Assembly (NCBI GenBank): GCA_035444405.1
Contig: DAOMOP010000005.1
Location: 1 to 52,732 of the forward strand
Source of the DNA: DAOMOP01 sp035444405
GTDB lineage: Bacteria > Pseudomonadota > Gammaproteobacteria > Burkholderiales > Rhodocyclaceae
Reading direction: 5' to 3'
DNA length: 52,732 nucleotides
The notes beneath the pieces are model-generated. The model was not told where the DNA came from, did not search any database, and was given only the letters and a program-made list of their open reading frames with translations. The position numbers and the translations under genes are program-made. Of this stretch, positions 1 through 8,697 are shown one piece after another (within the stretch, counting starts at the first letter, position 1; each line of letters begins with the position of its first letter).

Positions 1-638
<638 letters not shown>

Positions 639-693
639 GCCCGCGGCGGGGCGGCGTCGTCGCGCCGCGCCGCCCGAACGATGGGGGGAGAGC

Positions 694-1182
694 ATGCAGG
701 ACGCTGTGAGACGGGTGCTTTTCGTCTGCACCGGGAATATCTGCCGGTCCCCGACGGCCGAAGCGGTGGCACGGGCGCTCGTCCAGGAAGCGGGTCTTGC
801 CGACCTGATCGCGGTCGACTCGGCCGGCACGCACGGCTATCACGTCGGCGAGCCGCCCGATCCGCGCGCGGCGAAGGCGGCGGCGCGACGTGGCTACGAC
901 CTTTCGCCGCTGCGGGCACGCAGGATCGAGATCGCCGACTTTCAGCGCTTCGATCTGGTGCTGGCGATGGACGTCGGTCATCTCGAGACCATGCTGCGCA
1001 GCTGCCCGGAGGTCTACCGGCCCAAGGTGCAGTTGTTCATGCGCTATGCGCGCAATCATGATCTCGACGAGGTGCCGGATCCGTACTACGGCGGCGACGC
1101 CGGCTTCGAGGCCGTACTCGACTACTGCGAGGACGGTGTCGGCGGGCTGATCGACGCATTGCGCGCCGAACTGGCGCCGTAG
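694..1182 (+). CDS. Low-molecular-weight protein-tyrosine phosphatase
   Basis: Predicted cytoplasmic phosphatase of 162 residues, the usual size for this family. The P-loop CTGNICRS carries the C(X)5R signature with nucleophile Cys12 and Arg18, and the general-acid aspartate is in VPDPYYGG near residue 125. The start ATG at 694 is preceded by GGGGGAG at 684-690. It lies 55 bp after uvrB and converges on rne. The family includes partners of exopolysaccharide tyrosine kinases (Wzb/Ptp) and arsenate-reductase-like enzymes. No kinase or polysaccharide gene is nearby, so the substrate is unknown. Confidence 0.88.
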   Translation: MQDAVRRVLFVCTGNICRSPTAEAVARALVQEAGLADLIAVDSAGTHGYHVGEPPDPRAAKAAARRGYDLSPLRARRIEIADFQRFDLVLAMDVGHLETMLRSCPEVYRPKVQLFMRYARNHDLDEVPDPYYGGDAGFEAVLDYCEDGVGGLIDALRAELAP

Positions 1183-1288
1183 GCGGCGCGAGAGCGGACG
1201 ATCCGCGTCGGGAACCACGCCTTCGCGGGCGCAGCCGCCCGGGAACGCAGTCGTCGCGTCCGTGCGCTCGCGATGCTGTCGCTTCCTG

Positions 1289-1322
1289 CACGCCGCCGAC
1301 CGGCGCTCCGGTCGGCGGCGTG
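1289..1322. terminator. Strong GC-rich hairpin between convergent phosphatase and rne genes
   Basis: A perfect 15-bp stem (1289-1303 with 1308-1322) closes a 4-base loop CGCT, between the 3' ends of two convergent genes. There is no T-run on either side, so it is not a textbook intrinsic terminator. It may stop RNA decay or transcription from both directions. Confidence 0.5.
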
Positions 1323-1333
1323 TGAGCCGGGCA

Positions 1334-4300
1334 TTACTTGTGCGTTTCGACCTGTTGCAGCGGCTCGTCGGGAATCACGCGCGGCGGGCGAGGGCGGCGC
1401 CCGAGCTGGACCGGCGGCGCGCCGTCGGCCTCTTTGGCTGCGGCCTTGACCTTCTCGTGGTCGGTCTCGATCATCACCAGACCGCTCTCGCTCAGCGTGG
1501 TGCCGAGATCGATCGGTGCCGACGGCGCGCGAGTGCCTTCCGTACCCGTCGGCGCGGCTTCCTCGGCTTCGGCTTTCGCTTCGGCTTCCGCCTCGCTGGC
1601 GGCGGGTTGGGCTTCGGCTTTGGCCACTTCGGCCTCGGCGACCCGGACCGTCTCGTCCGCAGGTGTCGTCAGAGGCTCGGCGGACGCTTTCTCCGGCTCC
1701 GATGCGGCAGCAGGCGCTTGCTCCACGGCCTCGGCCGCTGGTTCGCGCTGCTCCGCCTGAGATGGCTCGGGCACGGTCGGGGCGGCTTCGAGCGTTTCGG
1801 CAGATACCTGGACGGGCGCTTCATCGGCTGCTGCGGCGGCCGCGTCGGTGCGAACCGGTGCAGGCGCTTCGGCAACGGTTGGGGCCTCGGACGCCTCCGC
1901 CACCGGCGTGGGTGCCTGGGCTTCGGGCTCAACGCTCGTAGGTTCGGTGCGCGCGGTGAGCGTCGCCTCAGCCGAGCTCGCTGCCTCGACACGCGCCTCG
2001 GCGTCGGCAGCGGATTCGACTGCCTCGCGCTCGGTCCGCGCGACCGGCAGGGGTGCTTCTTCGTGTGTCGCCTCGATCGGCTCGGCCGTACCGGCGACCA
2101 CGGGAAGCGGGGTCTCGGCAGGGCCCGCCGTCTCGGCTATGGTCGTGTCGGTCGCGGGGGGGGATGCGCCGGGCTCGGCCGTCGGCTTCGCTTCGGCGGT
2201 TGCGGTCACTGTCTCGGCTTCGGGCGGGGCTGCATCGTGTCGGGCGGATTCGGTTGGCCGCGCCTGATCGTCGGTCTCGAGCGCCGTGGCGTCGCCTTCT
2301 GCGGCAGCGGCCGCCGCCACCGGTGCCTGCTGCTCGCCCGATCGCGTGCCGCGTCGGCCGCGCCCGCGGCGACGGCGCCGGCCCGATGCGGTCGAATCGC
2401 TGTCGCCGGCCACTTCGGCGGTTTCGGCCGTCGGCGCTTCGATCATTGCCACCTCCGGTGCTTCGGTCGCGGCGGCCTTGAGCGCCTTGTCGGCGATCTC
2501 CTCGGGCCGCTGCTGGCGCGGGCTCTGGCCGCGGCCGCGGCGATTGCGGCCGCCGGGCTCGCGTTCGGCCGTCGGCGGCGCGGTGTCACGATCGCTCGCC
2601 TCGCCACGCTTGTTCGTGCTGGCAGCGCGCGCCTGCTCGCTCGCCTCGTCGGCACGCTCGCCGCGCGGCTGTTCGCGCCGGTTGCGCTGGCTGCCACGAC
2701 GCTGCGAATCGCTGCGCTCGGGGCGCGGTCGTGGCGCGGGGCGGGTGGCGGGCTCGGGCGTGCTCGCCGGTGCCGGTGCCGCGGTCTGAGCGCGCAGCCA
2801 GCCGAGCAGGCGCTCGAACAGCGCGAAGATGCCGGATTTCGCCGCCGCGGCGGTCGGTGCGGTCGCGCCGGCTTCGGCCGGGATCTCGACGTTCGGGGCC
2901 GGTTGGCCGGGTACACCCTTCACCACCGCCTCGGCGCGCGCCGGCTTGCTGCTGCCTTCGCCGTGCGGCAGGCGCAGATCCTCTTCGGCCGGCTTGATCG
3001 CCATCTGATAGCTCGCCAGCGCGATGTCTTCCTGGTTGAGCTGGTCGTGGCGCAGCCGCGTGATCTCGTGCTGCGGTGTCTCGAGATGGCGGTTCGGCAC
3101 GATGATCAGCAGGATCTTGTGGCGCAACTCGATGCGGGCGATGTCGGAGCGCTTCTCGTTGAGCAGGAAGGTCGCGACATCGACCGGGACCTGCACATGC
3201 ACGGCGCCGGTGTTCTCCTTCATCGCTTCCTCTTCGAGGATGCGCAGGATGTGCAGCGCCGACGATTCGGTGCTGCGGATGTGGCCGGTACCGTTGCAGC
3301 GCGGGCACGGGATGTAGCTGGTTTCGGCAAGTGCCGGGCGCAGGCGCTGGCGCGACAGCTCGAGCAGGCCGAAACGGCTGATCTTGGCCGTCTGCACGCG
3401 GGCGCGGTCGTGGCGCAGCGCGTCGCGCAGGCGGTTCTCGACCTCGCGCTGGTTCTTCTGCGACTCCATGTCGATGAAATCGATCACGATCAGGCCGCCG
3501 AGGTCGCGCAGGCGCAGCTGCCGGGCAATCTCGTCGGCTGCCTCGAGGTTGGTGCGGAAGGCGGTTTCCTCGATGTCCGCGCCCTTGGTGGCACGGCCGG
3601 AGTTGACGTCGATCGACACCAGCGCCTCGGTATGATCGATCACCACCGCGCCGCCGCTGGGCAGATTGACCTGGCGCGAGTAGGCCGACTCGATCTGGTG
3701 CTCGATCTGGAAGCGCGAGAACAGCGGCACGTCGTCGCTGTAGCGCTTCACGCGCGACACGTTGCCGGGCATCACGTGCGCCATGAACTGCGTGGCCTGC
3801 TCGAAGATGTCGTCGGTGTCGATCAGGATCTCGCCGATGTCGGGCTGGAAGTAGTCGCGGATCGCGCGGATCACGAGGCTGCCTTCCTGGTAGATCAGGA
3901 AGGCGCCGCTTTGCGTCTGCGCCGCACCCTCGATCGCCTGCCACAGCTGCAGCAGGTAGTTGAGGTCCCACTGCAGCTCTTCGGCGGTGCGTCCGATCGC
4001 GGCGGTGCGGGCGATCAGACTCATGCCCGAGGGGACCTCGAGCTGGTCCATGACCTCGCGCAGCTCGGTGCGCTCGTCGCCTTCGACGCGCCGCGACACG
4101 CCGCCGCCGCGCGGGTTGTTCGGCATCAGCACGAGGTAGCGGCCGGCCAGCGAGATATAAGTGGTGAGCGCCGCCCCCTTGTTGCCGCGCTCATCCTTCT
4201 CGACCTGGACGATCAGCTCCTGGCCGACCTTGAGCGCGTCCTGGATGCGTGCCTTGCCCGCGTCGGTACCCGCGGCGTAATAGCTGCGTGCGATTTCCTT

Positions 4301-4510
4301 GAACGGCAGAAAGCCGTGGCGCTCGGAGCCGTAATCGACGAACGCGGCCTCGAGACTGGGCTCGATGCGTGTGATCACGGCCTTGTAGATGTTGCTCTTG
4401 CGTTCCTCCTTGGAGGCCGATTCGATGTCGAGGTCGATCAGTTTCTGACCATCGACGATCGCGACGCGGAGTTCCTCGGCCTGCGTCGCATTGAAAAGCA
4501 TGCGCTTCAT
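1334..4510 (-). CDS. rne: Ribonuclease E
   Basis: RNase E is the main endonuclease of mRNA decay and of 5S rRNA and tRNA processing, and the scaffold of the degradosome at the inner membrane. The product is 1058 residues, close to E. coli length. The start MKRMLFNATQAEELRVA closely resembles E. coli Rne. The S1 domain is at about residues 35-120. The catalytic region contains DVNSGR (about residue 303) and IDFIDM (about 346), whose aspartates bind Mg2+ in the family. The zinc link is CPRCNGTGH at about 404. From about residue 500 the protein is Ala/Glu/Pro-rich and low in complexity with short Arg-rich blocks (GRRRRRGRGRRG), as expected for the disordered RNA- and partner-binding half. A GGGAG ribosome-binding site precedes the ATG. 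It is divergent from rluC. Confidence 0.97.
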   Translation of the reverse strand: MKRMLFNATQAEELRVAIVDGQKLIDLDIESASKEERKSNIYKAVITRIEPSLEAAFVDYGSERHGFLPFKEIARSYYAAGTDAGKARIQDALKVGQELIVQVEKDERGNKGAALTTYISLAGRYLVLMPNNPRGGGVSRRVEGDERTELREVMDQLEVPSGMSLIARTAAIGRTAEELQWDLNYLLQLWQAIEGAAQTQSGAFLIYQEGSLVIRAIRDYFQPDIGEILIDTDDIFEQATQFMAHVMPGNVSRVKRYSDDVPLFSRFQIEHQIESAYSRQVNLPSGGAVVIDHTEALVSIDVNSGRATKGADIEETAFRTNLEAADEIARQLRLRDLGGLIVIDFIDMESQKNQREVENRLRDALRHDRARVQTAKISRFGLLELSRQRLRPALAETSYIPCPRCNGTGHIRSTESSALHILRILEEEAMKENTGAVHVQVPVDVATFLLNEKRSDIARIELRHKILLIIVPNRHLETPQHEITRLRHDQLNQEDIALASYQMAIKPAEEDLRLPHGEGSSKPARAEAVVKGVPGQPAPNVEIPAEAGATAPTAAAAKSGIFALFERLLGWLRAQTAAPAPASTPEPATRPAPRPRPERSDSQRRGSQRNRREQPRGERADEASEQARAASTNKRGEASDRDTAPPTAEREPGGRNRRGRGQSPRQQRPEEIADKALKAAATEAPEVAMIEAPTAETAEVAGDSDSTASGRRRRRGRGRRGTRSGEQQAPVAAAAAAEGDATALETDDQARPTESARHDAAPPEAETVTATAEAKPTAEPGASPPATDTTIAETAGPAETPLPVVAGTAEPIEATHEEAPLPVARTEREAVESAADAEARVEAASSAEATLTARTEPTSVEPEAQAPTPVAEASEAPTVAEAPAPVRTDAAAAAADEAPVQVSAETLEAAPTVPEPSQAEQREPAAEAVEQAPAAASEPEKASAEPLTTPADETVRVAEAEVAKAEAQPAASEAEAEAKAEAEEAAPTGTEGTRAPSAPIDLGTTLSESGLVMIETDHEKVKAAAKEADGAPPVQLGRRPRPPRVIPDEPLQQVETHK

Positions 4511-4883
4511 ATGTGTCGTTCTCCCGCGCTAGCACACGGGCAGGACGAGCGGCGCGCACCATCGCGCTTTACCGGTTCAGGAGCGGTTGGTTGTTGCTTC
4601 TTTCATCCGATCGATTGTGGGCTGTGATGGGTCGGCTGGTCGATTGTCCGGTGCTCCCGCCGTCGGCCGGAGCACTTGTTCCTGCAAGTGCGCTAGGCGT
4701 GTAAATCCAATCCAATGGATCGAAGTTTGTCGATTGCGTTACCATCGCTGCCTTTTCAGGCATGGACGGCACGATGGGGATGACCGGGAGCTCGCTTGTG
4801 GGCTCTACGCCGAAATCGCTTCTTCACCTTCGGGTGCAAGAAAATCCGACCGCAACCGGTGCAACCGTCGCAGAGTATATTTC
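4511..4883. other. Divergent rne/rluC intergenic region with leader hairpin
   Basis: 373 bases without a gene. On the rne side, a hairpin at 4651-4675 has a 7-bp perfect outer stem (GTGCTCC/GGAGCAC), a C-C mismatch and a 3-bp inner stem. It would lie in the rne 5' leader. In E. coli the rne leader contains structured elements through which RNase E limits its own synthesis; whether this hairpin does the same is inference. An 11-base dyad ATCCA-A-TGGAT lies at about 4711-4721. I could not pick a convincing promoter for either gene. Confidence 0.5.
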
Positions 4884-5861
4884 ATGATCAAGGCCCAAGG
4901 CAAAGGCAATCTCGGCGATTCGCGCAGCGCGCCCGCGGTGCGGCGCGAGCGCGTGGACGAGGCGGCGGCCGGCCAGCGCATCGACAACTACCTGCTGCGC
5001 GTCTGCAAGGGTGTGCCGAAAAGCCACGTCTATCGCATTCTGCGCAGCGGCGAGGTGCGTGTGAACGGCGGCCGCGTTGCACCGACTTACCGGCTCGCCG
5101 AAGGCGACGAGATCCGCATTCCGCCGGTGCGCGTGGCGCAGCCGGTGCACGCAGCGCCGGTGCCGGCCGGAAAGCCGTTGCCGGTGGTGTTCGAGGACGA
5201 CGCGCTGGTCGTCGTCGACAAGCCGGCCGGCAAGGCCGTGCATGGCGGCAGCGGGGTCGCTTTCGGCGTGATCGAACAGCTGCGCAGCCAGCGGCCGGAC
5301 GCGCGCCTGCTCGAGCTCGCGCACCGCATCGACCGCGAGACCTCGGGTCTGCTGATCGTGGCGAAAAAGCGTTCCGCGCTGAAGGCGCTGCACGACATGA
5401 TGCGCGAGGGACGTGTGGACAAGCACTACCTCGCGCTGGTGGCCGGCCGCTGGAGTAATCGATTGCAGCACGTGCGCGAGCCCCTGTTCAAGTATCTGAC
5501 GCCGGACGGCGAGCGTCGGGTGCGGGTCAGCGAGGACGGCAAGCCTTCCCACAGCATCGTGCGCCTGGTGCGGCGCTGGCAGCGCTTCAGCCTGCTCGAC
5601 GTGGAACTGAAGACCGGACGCACCCATCAGATCCGCGTGCATCTCGCCCATCTGGGTTTTCCGCTCGCCGGCGACGACAAGTACGGCGACTTTGCGCTGA
5701 ACAAGCAGCTCGACGGCGAGGGGCTGCGGCGGATGTTCCTGCATGCGGCGCAGCTGTCGTTCGTGCATCCGCTGAGCGGCGAGCCGCTCGCGCTGCAGGC
5801 TGCGCTGCCGCCGGAGCTGCAGGCCTTTCTCGACCACCTGGACCACACCGAATCGGATTGA
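4884..5861 (+). CDS. rluC: 23S rRNA pseudouridine synthase, RluC family
   Basis: A 325-residue RluA-superfamily pseudouridine synthase. RluC converts U955, U2504 and U2580 of 23S rRNA in E. coli. An S4 RNA-binding domain covers about residues 25-85 (QRIDNYLLRVCKGVPKSHVY). The catalytic domain carries the signature HRIDRETSGLL with nucleophile Asp150, then the KTGRTHQIRVHLAHLG block. The start ATG at 4884 is chosen because homology begins shortly after it. No clear Shine-Dalgarno precedes it. Divergence from rne and a downstream HAD phosphatase 3 bp away match the usual rne-rluC-gph order of beta/gamma proteobacteria. Confidence 0.92.
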   Translation: MIKAQGKGNLGDSRSAPAVRRERVDEAAAGQRIDNYLLRVCKGVPKSHVYRILRSGEVRVNGGRVAPTYRLAEGDEIRIPPVRVAQPVHAAPVPAGKPLPVVFEDDALVVVDKPAGKAVHGGSGVAFGVIEQLRSQRPDARLLELAHRIDRETSGLLIVAKKRSALKALHDMMREGRVDKHYLALVAGRWSNRLQHVREPLFKYLTPDGERRVRVSEDGKPSHSIVRLVRRWQRFSLLDVELKTGRTHQIRVHLAHLGFPLAGDDKYGDFALNKQLDGEGLRRMFLHAAQLSFVHPLSGEPLALQAALPPELQAFLDHLDHTESD

Positions 5862-5864
5862 AAC

Positions 5865-6539
5865 ATGAGCGAACATCCGGCCAAGCGCTTCGAGCTGATC
5901 GTCTTCGACTGGGACGGCACGCTGATGGATTCGGCAGCCGCGATCGTGCGGGCCATCGCCGCGGCATGCCGCGACCTCGCGCTGCCCGAACCGAGCGAGG
6001 CGCGGGCGCGGCACGTCATCGGCCTCGGCCTGCAGGATGCGCTCGGCCACGCGGTGCCGCAGCTCGCGCGCGCCGACTACCCGAAGATGGTCGAACGCTA
6101 CCGCTTCCACTACCTCGCGACGGACCACGAGCTGTCGCTGTTTCCAGGGGCGTTCGAGATGATCGAGCAGCTCGCCGGCGCAGGACGTCTGCTGGGCGTG
6201 GCGACCGGCAAGAGCCGGGTCGGGCTCGACCGGGCGCTGACGCACACGGGGCTGGGGCGATTTTTCGCGAGCACGCGCTGTGCGGACGAATGCTTCTCGA
6301 AGCCGCATCCGCAGATGCTCGAGGAGCTCATGGACGAGCTCGGCGTTGCGCGCGATCGCACGCTGATGATCGGGGACACGACGCACGATCTCGACATGGC
6401 ACGCAACGCCGGTGTCGCGTCACTGGCGGTGTCCTTCGGGGCGCATCCGCGCGCGGCACTGGTCGAGGCGGCGCCGCTCGCGATCATCGACACGCCGGCC
6501 GAGCTGGCGGCCTGGCTCGGCGTGCGCGCGCGCGGCTGA
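5865..6539 (+). CDS. HAD-IA family phosphatase, phosphoglycolate-phosphatase-like
   Basis: A 224-residue HAD hydrolase. Motif I is VFDWDGTLMDS with nucleophile Asp15 and acid/base Asp17. Motif II is in GVATGKS, and motif IV is IGDTTHDLDMA. An alpha-helical cap lies between motifs I and II. It starts 3 bp after rluC and is very likely co-transcribed with it. HAD proteins at this locus are often annotated Gph-like; their substrates range from 2-phosphoglycolate to nucleotides and sugar phosphates, and the sequence does not decide between these. Confidence 0.88.
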   Translation: MSEHPAKRFELIVFDWDGTLMDSAAAIVRAIAAACRDLALPEPSEARARHVIGLGLQDALGHAVPQLARADYPKMVERYRFHYLATDHELSLFPGAFEMIEQLAGAGRLLGVATGKSRVGLDRALTHTGLGRFFASTRCADECFSKPHPQMLEELMDELGVARDRTLMIGDTTHDLDMARNAGVASLAVSFGAHPRAALVEAAPLAIIDTPAELAAWLGVRARG

Positions 6540-6550
6540 GCGCGCCGCGC

Positions 6551-7270
6551 TCACCCGGCCAGCATCAGGAACAGCGCCGGGCGCCGGGCGACATCGGGTC
6601 GCGCCGCCTTGCGCCAGCGTGCGATCGTGTGCGTCCGGATCCATTCGGCGTCCGTCGTCAGATCGCAGGCGACGCACAGCCGCGTCGTGGGGGCGCAGGT
6701 CGTGAGCAGGGCGTCGAACAGCCGCTCGTTGCGGTACGGCGTCTCGATGAAAATCTGCGTGCGGCCGAGGCGGCGCGACTCGGTCTCGAGCTGGCGCAGC
6801 TGGGCGTCGCGCTGCGTGTCGGCGACCGGCACGTAGCCGCAGAAAGCGAAGCTCTGCCCATTGAGGCCGGACGCCATCAGCGCGAGCAGGATCGACGACG
6901 GCCCGACCAGCGGACGCACGGCGAGCTCGTGGGCGTGGGCGCGCGCTACCAGCCGCGCGCCGGGATCGGCTACCGCGGGGCAGCCGGCGTCGGACATCAG
7001 GCCGACGTCGTGGCCTGCGATCGCCGGCGCCAGCAGCTCGTCGAGCGCGGCCTGGTCGGGCTGTTCGGGCAGGGTGCGGATGTCGAGTTCGCGCAGCGGC
7101 AGCGGATGCTCGATCCGCTTCAGCTGCGCGCGCGCCGCTTTCGGGTTCTCGACGACGAAATGCCGCAGGCCGCTCGCGAGCCGCTGTGCGTCCTGCGGCA
7201 GAAAGCGTGTCCACGGCGTCTCGCCGAGGCTCACCGGCACCAGGATCAGCGCGCCGCGCGCTGCGGTCAT
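6551..7270 (-). CDS. SAM-dependent methyltransferase, tetrapyrrole methylase (RsmI-like) fold
   Basis: A 239-residue protein of the superfamily that includes the 16S rRNA 2'-O-methyltransferase RsmI and cobalamin-pathway methylases. Seen motifs are MSDAGCPAVADPGARLV (residues about 88-104) and GPSSILLALMASGL (about 119-132), typical of the SAM pocket. It lacks the usual RsmI N-terminus (LYVVATPIGNL) and begins TAARGALILVPVSLGE. It is therefore probably the RsmI paralogue commonly found beside maf in beta-proteobacteria rather than RsmI itself. The ATG at 7270 overlaps the maf stop by 4 bp (ATGA), so the two genes are translationally coupled. Target unknown. Confidence 0.8.
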   Translation of the reverse strand: MTAARGALILVPVSLGETPWTRFLPQDAQRLASGLRHFVVENPKAARAQLKRIEHPLPLRELDIRTLPEQPDQAALDELLAPAIAGHDVGLMSDAGCPAVADPGARLVARAHAHELAVRPLVGPSSILLALMASGLNGQSFAFCGYVPVADTQRDAQLRQLETESRRLGRTQIFIETPYRNERLFDALLTTCAPTTRLCVACDLTTDAEWIRTHTIARWRKAARPDVARRPALFLMLAG

Positions 7271-7842
7271 GGCAGGATGACGCCTTCGGCGCGCAGCATG
7301 CGCGCGAGTGCGATCAGCGGCAGGCCGACCAGCGCGGTCGGATCGTCGCCGCTGAGCGACTCCAGCAGCGTAATGCCGAGCGCCTCGGACTTGGCGCTGC
7401 CGGCGCAATCGAGCGGACGTTCCTTGGCGACGTAACGGACGATCTCGGCTTCGGTCAGCTCGCGAAAGCGCACCAGTGTCGGCACGCTCTCGCACTGAAG
7501 CCGGCCGTTCGCCGTGTCGAGCAGCGCCACGGCGGTGTGGAACACGATCGTGCGCCCGCTCATGCGCCGCAACTGCTCGACGGCGCGCTCGACTGTGCCG
7601 GGTTTGCCGAAGACCTCGTCGCCGAGGTGCGCGACCTGGTCGCTGCCGATCACCAGCGCGTCGTCGAAGCGGGTGGCGACCGCGCGTGCCTTCGCGGCCG
7701 CGAGGCGGTCGGCGGTGGCGGGCGGCGGCTCGCCCGGCAGCGGCGTCTCATCGACGTCGGGGCGCGCCGTCTCGAAGGGCATCTCGAAGCGTTCGAGCAG
7801 GGCGCGGCGGTAGGCCGAGGTGGAAGCGAGTACGAGTTTCAT
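7267..7842 (-). CDS. Maf/YceF-family nucleoside triphosphate pyrophosphatase
   Basis: A 191-residue house-cleaning enzyme that hydrolyses non-canonical NTPs to NMP and pyrophosphate. The N-terminal LASTSAYRRALLERF loop and the metal-binding acidic residues (DVDE near residue 29; GSDQVA with Asp68) are present. GSDQ rather than the ADTVV-type motif places it with the YceF branch, which prefers 7-methyl-GTP in E. coli. It is divergent from yceD, the usual maf-yceD-rpmF arrangement, and downstream it overlaps the methyltransferase gene. Confidence 0.9.
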   Translation of the reverse strand: MKLVLASTSAYRRALLERFEMPFETARPDVDETPLPGEPPPATADRLAAAKARAVATRFDDALVIGSDQVAHLGDEVFGKPGTVERAVEQLRRMSGRTIVFHTAVALLDTANGRLQCESVPTLVRFRELTEAEIVRYVAKERPLDCAGSAKSEALGITLLESLSGDDPTALVGLPLIALARMLRAEGVILP

Positions 7843-7860
7843 CGGGTCCGTGCATGCGCT

Positions 7861-7889
7861 TTGACAGGGCGGGGCGGAAATAATATCAT
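7861..7889 (+). promoter_or_regulatory. Sigma-70 promoter of the yceD-rpmF-plsX-fab operon
   Basis: TTGACA (7861-7866), 17-bp spacer, TATCAT (7884-7889). Transcription would start near 7896, only about three bases before the yceD ATG, so the first gene would have a very short or absent leader. Confidence 0.7.
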
Positions 7890-7898
7890 CCGCTTCTT

Positions 7899-8399
7899 AT
7901 GTCGCGCGCAGGCATCATCTCCGATCCGTTCAGATTCGTCGCCGAAGGGGGGGCTCTGTCCGGTCGTGTCGCGCTGGCCGATCTCGGTCGGCTCGCCGAC
8001 GTCCTGTCCGACCGGCAGGGGGGCGTCTCTTACGTCGTCAGCGCTGAAACCGGTGCGGATGGTGACCCGTTCCTCAGGTTGAAGGCGAGTGCCGTGCTGA
8101 GCCTGCAGTGTCAGCGCTGTCTCAACGCGATGGCATGGCCGCTCGAGCTCGATTCGCTGTTGCGTCTGGTCAGGGCCGGTGTCCAGATTCCGGATGAGGA
8201 ACTCGAGGTCGAGGCCTTCGACACGATCGAGGCGACGGCGGACATGGATGTGCTGGCGCTGCTCGAGGACGAGATCCTGCTTGCCGTGCCGATCGCGCCG
8301 CGACATGAAAGTTGTGAATCGCCACGCCCGCCGGGCGGGGCGGAGAAGGAATCGCCGTTCGCCGTGCTTGCGAAGTTGCGCAAGGGATCCGCGGGCTGA
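7899..8399 (+). CDS. yceD: YceD / DUF177 large-rRNA accumulation protein
   Basis: A 166-residue YceD-family protein. In bacteria and plants this family is linked to 23S rRNA accumulation and is nearly always encoded just before rpmF, as here (38 bp gap). A CQRC motif in LSLQCQRCLNAM near residue 70 is the recognisable feature. The C-terminus ends in the usual PFAVLAKLRKG. The ATG at 7899 has no Shine-Dalgarno, and the promoter at 7861-7889 places the mRNA start almost at the ATG, so leaderless initiation is plausible. Confidence 0.85.
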   Translation: MSRAGIISDPFRFVAEGGALSGRVALADLGRLADVLSDRQGGVSYVVSAETGADGDPFLRLKASAVLSLQCQRCLNAMAWPLELDSLLRLVRAGVQIPDEELEVEAFDTIEATADMDVLALLEDEILLAVPIAPRHESCESPRPPGGAEKESPFAVLAKLRKGSAG

Positions 8400-8436
8400 G
8401 CGGCATCGACACGAGTATCGAACCAGGAGTATTGCC

Positions 8437-8616
8437 ATGGCCGTTCAGCAGAACAAGAAATCGCCGTCCAAGCGCGGCATGCATCGCGCACACGACTTTC
8501 TGACCAATCCGCCGCTCGCGGTCGAGGCGACCACCGGCGAGGTTCATCTGCGTCACCACATCACCCCGGGTGGTTTCTACCGCGGCAAGAAGGTCGTCAA
8601 GACCAAGGGCGAGTAA
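8437..8616 (+). CDS. rpmF: 50S ribosomal protein L32
   Basis: A 59-residue ribosomal protein. The N-terminus MAVQQNKKSPSKRGMHRAHD is characteristic of L32, and the C-terminus is Lys-rich. This is the C-minus form without zinc-binding cysteines, usual in proteobacteria. The start ATG at 8437 follows CCAGGAG. A clear intrinsic terminator follows at 8632-8665, so part of the transcription probably ends here while the rest reads on into plsX. Confidence 0.97.
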   Translation: MAVQQNKKSPSKRGMHRAHDFLTNPPLAVEATTGEVHLRHHITPGGFYRGKKVVKTKGE

Positions 8617-8631
8617 GCCTTTCTCGCGCAT

Positions 8632-8665
8632 ACGGCGCAGCGCATCGGGCGACTGCGCCGTTTTT
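8632..8665 (+). terminator. Intrinsic terminator after rpmF
   Basis: Nine-base arms ACGGCGCAG (8632-8640) and CTGCGCCGT (8653-8661) enclose a 12-base loop and run into TTTTT (8661-8665). It sits 15 bp after the rpmF stop and just before plsX. It would uncouple high ribosomal-protein expression from the lipid genes by partial termination. Confidence 0.85.
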
Positions 8666-8697
8666 CTTGTGGACAATCCGAAATTCGAGACAAGCCG

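Noticed and set aside
1262..4627. A 1,121-codon open frame on the plus strand opposite rne
   Set aside because: It is the GC-rich antisense shadow of rne; composition is Arg/Gly/Leu-rich low complexity with no domain, and RNase E on the other strand is unmistakable.
4824..6386. A 520-codon minus-strand frame opposite rluC and the HAD gene
   Set aside because: Shadow frame; the His/Arg/Gln-rich product has no domain and covers conserved genes.
5858..7435. A 525-codon plus-strand frame across the HAD, methyltransferase and maf genes
   Set aside because: Crosses three real genes in the wrong frame; no start signal or domain.
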